DNA of 6,401 bases, taken from Deltaproteobacteria bacterium (GTDB lineage Bacteria; UBA10199; SPLOWO2-01-44-7). Below are positions 4,412-6,401 of the stretch, piece after piece. The DNA lies in the NCBI GenBank assembly GCA_030688705.1, contig JAUYJH010000178.1:1-6401 (forward strand), written 5' to 3'. The notes under the pieces are model-generated. The model did no database searches. It had not been told where the DNA came from and saw only the letters and a program-made list of their open reading frames with translations. Within the stretch, counting starts at the first letter, position 1. Each line of letters starts with the position of its first letter. The translations under genes were made by a program, and so were the position numbers.

Positions 4412-5068
4412 ATGAAGAAAATAAACTGGATTCCGGCTTCCGCCGGAATGACGGTATGGCTCGTGGGAATGACGATGTTGTTTTTAGGTCTATGGTCCAT
4501 GGTCCTTTGTCCATGGTCCGCATCTGCCGCGGAGCCGGCGCAAGTTCAGTTGAAACTCGACGACAGTTTCAAAAAAGAACTCCAATGCGGCTGGAAGAGC
4601 GAAGGAAAACAAAAATTTTGGGTAGGACCCATTGAAGATGCCCGCGAAGAAAAAAATGTCGGCACATTGGTCACCAAAAAAGAGGATGTTCCGGTGGAGT
4701 CGGACAAGCCGGTTGCCGAGGTGATTCAAGGTGCCTTGGAACAGGGCCTCAAAGATTGCGGTTACAAACTGGTCTCCAATAAAGAAGCGGCCGATTTTCG
4801 ATTGACCGGCCGTATCGATGCGTTTTCAGGGAGTTCCAAGAAAGGGTTTTTCAAGGGAGAGGCCGAGGGTCGCGCCGAATTAACCTTAAATTTGACTCGC
4901 GCCTCCAACAATGAGGTGTATTCCGTTTCGATCGGCGTGGGCGAGACCAAGAAAAAGGGGGTCTCTAAAAAGCCCAAAAAATATGAAGAAATGTTAAATC
5001 GGCTATTGACTCGGCTTACAGTCGATGTATTGGAGTCGCGCAATATCGCTAATTGGATGAAGAAATAA
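4412..5068 (+). CDS. Secreted or envelope protein, YajG-like
   Basis: 218 residues. The N-terminus is a signal peptide: MKK, a hydrophobic core over about residues 14-33, and a cleavage-like ASAAEP at 37-42. Cys33 (MVLC) is not in a good lipobox, so signal peptidase I cleavage and a periplasmic location are preferred over a lipoprotein. The mature part has the look of the YajG / Lipoprotein_16 family: a strand leading to VGPIEDAREEKNVGTL, a helix with VIQGALEQGLKDCGY, then AADFRLTGRIDAF, an alternating strand region, and a C-terminal helix ending in VLESRNIANWMKK. The role of that family is not established. Oddly, the signal peptide is encoded by two repeat elements (4426-4477 and 4487-4519). 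The gene separates the last tRNA from tuf, where E. coli has none. Coding status is strong; family assignment is tentative. Confidence 0.7.
   Translation: MKKINWIPASAGMTVWLVGMTMLFLGLWSMVLCPWSASAAEPAQVQLKLDDSFKKELQCGWKSEGKQKFWVGPIEDAREEKNVGTLVTKKEDVPVESDKPVAEVIQGALEQGLKDCGYKLVSNKEAADFRLTGRIDAFSGSSKKGFFKGEAEGRAELTLNLTRASNNEVYSVSIGVGETKKKGVSKKPKKYEEMLNRLLTRLTVDVLESRNIANWMKK
4426..4477. repeat. REP-like palindromic element inside the signal-peptide coding region
   Basis: ATTCCGGC (4430-4437) and GCCGGAAT (4442-4449) form a perfect 8-bp stem with a TTCC loop, flanked by CTGG and GACGG. This is the layout of widespread REP-like repeats of the CTGGATTCC…GGAATGACGG type. A second GGAATGACG follows at 4466-4474, after the copy at 4445-4453. 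The element is read in frame as WIPASAGMT, the peptide commonly produced when such repeats are translated. Confidence 0.75.
4487..4519. repeat. Short direct repeat with CCATGG cores
   Basis: GTCCATGGTCC occurs twice (4495-4505 and 4509-4519), separated by TTT and preceded by the related GGTCTATG. Each copy contains the self-complementary CCATGG, so the copies are also inverted with respect to each other. It encodes the end of the signal peptide core (LWSMVLCPWS). Confidence 0.65.
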
Positions 5069-5099
5069 CGGTTTAATAAAAATAACGGTATGAATAAAT

Positions 5100-5166
5100 A
5101 AGTACCTAGTACCTGGTACCTAGTACCTGGTTGGCCCGGAAACTAGGTACGAGGTACCAGGTACTT
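5100..5166. repeat. Palindrome of 7-bp units in the tuf leader
   Basis: The left arm has four tandem heptamers, (A/G)GTACCT, at 5101-5128. The right arm has three inverted units, AGGTACN, at 5145-5165. They are separated by a short loop containing TTGGCCCGG. The arms can form a long imperfect stem of over 20 bp; each GGTACC is itself palindromic. No T tract follows, so it does not look like an intrinsic terminator. It lies between the YajG-like gene and the tuf ribosome binding site. Confidence 0.75.
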
Positions 5167-5207
5167 CGGTGATGCAAGGCCATCATGTGAAAGCCGGAAA
5201 ACGAAAA

Positions 5208-5216
5208 TAAGGAGGA
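5208..5216 (+). promoter_or_regulatory. Strong Shine-Dalgarno of tuf
   Basis: TAAGGAGGA is a near-perfect anti-16S match ending 4 bases before ATG 5221. It fixes the tuf start and fits very high expression. Confidence 0.85.
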
Positions 5217-5220
5217 GACA

Positions 5221-6401
5221 ATGGGCAAGGCAAAATTTGAGAGAAAGAAGCCGCATGTGAACGTAGGGACCATTGGTCACGTGGATCATGGCAAGACCAC
5301 ATTGACGGCGGCGATTACGAAATATTTGGCAACGAAGAACATGGCGACATTTGTGGCGTATGATCAGATTGATAAAGCACCGGAGGAGAGAGAGCGCGGG
5401 ATTACGATTGCCACGGCCCATGTGGAATATGAAACGGATAAGCGTCACTATGCCCACGTCGATTGTCCGGGGCATGCCGATTATGTGAAGAACATGATCA
5501 CCGGCGCCGCGCAGATGGACGGAGCGATTTTGGTAGTTTCCGCCGCCGATGGACCGATGCCGCAGACGAGAGAGCATATTCTTTTGGCCAGGCAGGTGGG
5601 CGTTCCTTATATTGTGGTCTTCATGAACAAAGTGGATCAGGTGGACGACAAAGAACTTTTGGATCTGGTTGAATTGGAAGTGAGAGAACTTTTAAGCAAA
5701 TATAAATTTGATGGGGACAACATTCCGATTATCAAAGGCTCGGCCCTGAAGGCGGTAGAGGGAGACGCGGGAGAGCTGGGGTACGAGGCGATCCAGAAAT
5801 TATTGGACGCGGTGGACAGCTATATACCGACGCCGCAAAGGCCCGTGGAGAAGCCGTTTTTGATGCCTGTGGAAGATGTTTTCAGCATCTCTGGCAGAGG
5901 AACGGTGGTGACGGGAAGAGTGGAGCGGGGGAAGGTGAAGGTGGGAGAAGAGATTGAGATTGTCGGATTGAAACCGACACAGAAGACAGTGGTGACCGGT
6001 GTGGAGATGTTCCGCAAATTGTTGGACGAAGGGTTTGCAGGGGACAACGTCGGTTGCTTATTGCGCGGGACGAAGAAAGAAGAAGTGGAACGTGGAATGG
6101 TGTTGGCCAAACCGGGTTCGATCACGCCGCACAAGAAATTCAAGTGTGAGGTTTATATTTTGACGAAAGAGGAGGGTGGGAGACACACTCCGTTTTTCAA
6201 GGGGTATCGCCCGCAGTTTTATTTTAGGACGACGGATGTGACGGGAGTGTGTGAATTGCCGGAGAAGGTGGAGATGGTGATGCCGGGGGATAATGTGGCG
6301 ATGACGGTGGAATTGATCACACCGATCGCTATGGAAAAGGAGCTTCGGTTCGCCATTCGCGAAGGGGGCCGCACCGTCGGCGCCGGCGTGGTGACGGAGA
6401 T
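5221..6401 (+). CDS. tuf: Translation elongation factor Tu, 3' end cut by the window
   Basis: The GTPase delivers aminoacyl-tRNA to the ribosomal A site. 393 complete codons are visible; by comparison with the usual GRTVGAGVVTxI ending only a few are missing. Domain I carries the P-loop GHVDHGKT (19-26), switch I RERGITIATAHVEY with Thr62, DCPGH (81-85) with catalytic His85, NKVD (136-139) and SAL (174-176). The two beta-barrel domains follow, with VFSISGRGTVVTGRVERG in domain II and GGRHTPFFKGYRPQFYFRTTDVTG in domain III. All catalytic residues are present and the frame is intact. MGKAKFERKKPHVNVGTIGH is an ordinary start. The gene sits last in the tRNA–tuf array and is probably co-transcribed with the tRNAs, though the long, repeat-rich leader could hide its own promoter. 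The GHVEYET-like segment of switch I (AHVEYETDKRHYAH) resembles deltaproteobacterial EF-Tu (inference). Confidence 0.98.
   Translation, partial: MGKAKFERKKPHVNVGTIGHVDHGKTTLTAAITKYLATKNMATFVAYDQIDKAPEERERGITIATAHVEYETDKRHYAHVDCPGHADYVKNMITGAAQMDGAILVVSAADGPMPQTREHILLARQVGVPYIVVFMNKVDQVDDKELLDLVELEVRELLSKYKFDGDNIPIIKGSALKAVEGDAGELGYEAIQKLLDAVDSYIPTPQRPVEKPFLMPVEDVFSISGRGTVVTGRVERGKVKVGEEIEIVGLKPTQKTVVTGVEMFRKLLDEGFAGDNVGCLLRGTKKEEVERGMVLAKPGSITPHKKFKCEVYILTKEEGGRHTPFFKGYRPQFYFRTTDVTGVCELPEKVEMVMPGDNVAMTVELITPIAMEKELRFAIREGGRTVGAGVVTE

Noticed and set aside
5143..5577. Long open frame on the minus strand under tuf
   Set aside because: It is a shadow of the conserved EF-Tu coding sequence and starts or ends in the heptamer palindrome.
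1..6401. CRISPR array, phage, toxin–antitoxin or defence system
   Set aside because: No regularly spaced repeats, no cas, integrase or capsid genes, and no recognisable toxin–antitoxin pair. The insert has only a LysM frame and a LAGLIDADG-like gene.

Overview
The window is a bacterial housekeeping segment built around a tRNA–tuf (elongation factor Tu) operon. The tRNA order Thr(TGT)–Tyr(GTA)–Gly(TCC)–Thr(GGT) followed by tuf is the same as thrU-tyrU-glyT-thrT-tufB of Escherichia coli. Here, however, it is preceded by an rlmB-type methyltransferase gene and is filled with extra genes and repeats. The EF-Tu sequence, the rlmB–tRNA–tuf layout, tRNA genes without encoded CCA, and abundant AT-rich palindromes between genes suggest an uncultured, deltaproteobacterium-like lineage. 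That placement is inference; no taxonomic search was possible.

Layout. Positions 1-618 hold the 3' part of an unrecognised plus-strand gene. Its end overlaps, tail to tail, an rlmI-like 23S rRNA methyltransferase gene on the minus strand (588-1760). A divergent AT-rich spacer (1761-2008) carries a degenerate palindromic repeat and a 12-bp tandem repeat. An rlmB/TrmH-type 2'-O-methyltransferase gene (2009-2752) follows. Its stop codon overlaps a perfect TTGACA box, and downstream lies a terminator/attenuator-like hairpin with a T tract (2782-2848). Then come tRNA-Thr(TGT), tRNA-Tyr and tRNA-Gly. The two spacers between these three tRNAs share one design: a short perfect hairpin, a ~65-bp AT-rich palindrome, and another short perfect hairpin abutting the next tRNA.

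Between tRNA-Gly and tRNA-Thr(GGT) sits an insert of about 1 kb, A-rich in its second half. It holds a small LysM-domain reading frame that appears frameshifted, and a helix-turn-helix plus single-motif LAGLIDADG-like (homing-endonuclease-like) gene. The frame of the latter runs in phase through the whole of tRNA-Thr(GGT). After this tRNA comes a secreted YajG-like protein whose signal peptide is encoded by a REP-like palindrome and a second short repeat. A palindrome made of 7-bp units then lies in the leader of tuf, which starts at 5221 and is cut by the window edge a few codons before its expected end.

Functionally, most genes serve translation: two rRNA methyltransferases, four tRNAs and EF-Tu. 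The unexpected parts are the endonuclease/LysM insert inside the tRNA array, the overlap of the endonuclease frame with a tRNA gene, and the repeat-derived signal peptide.
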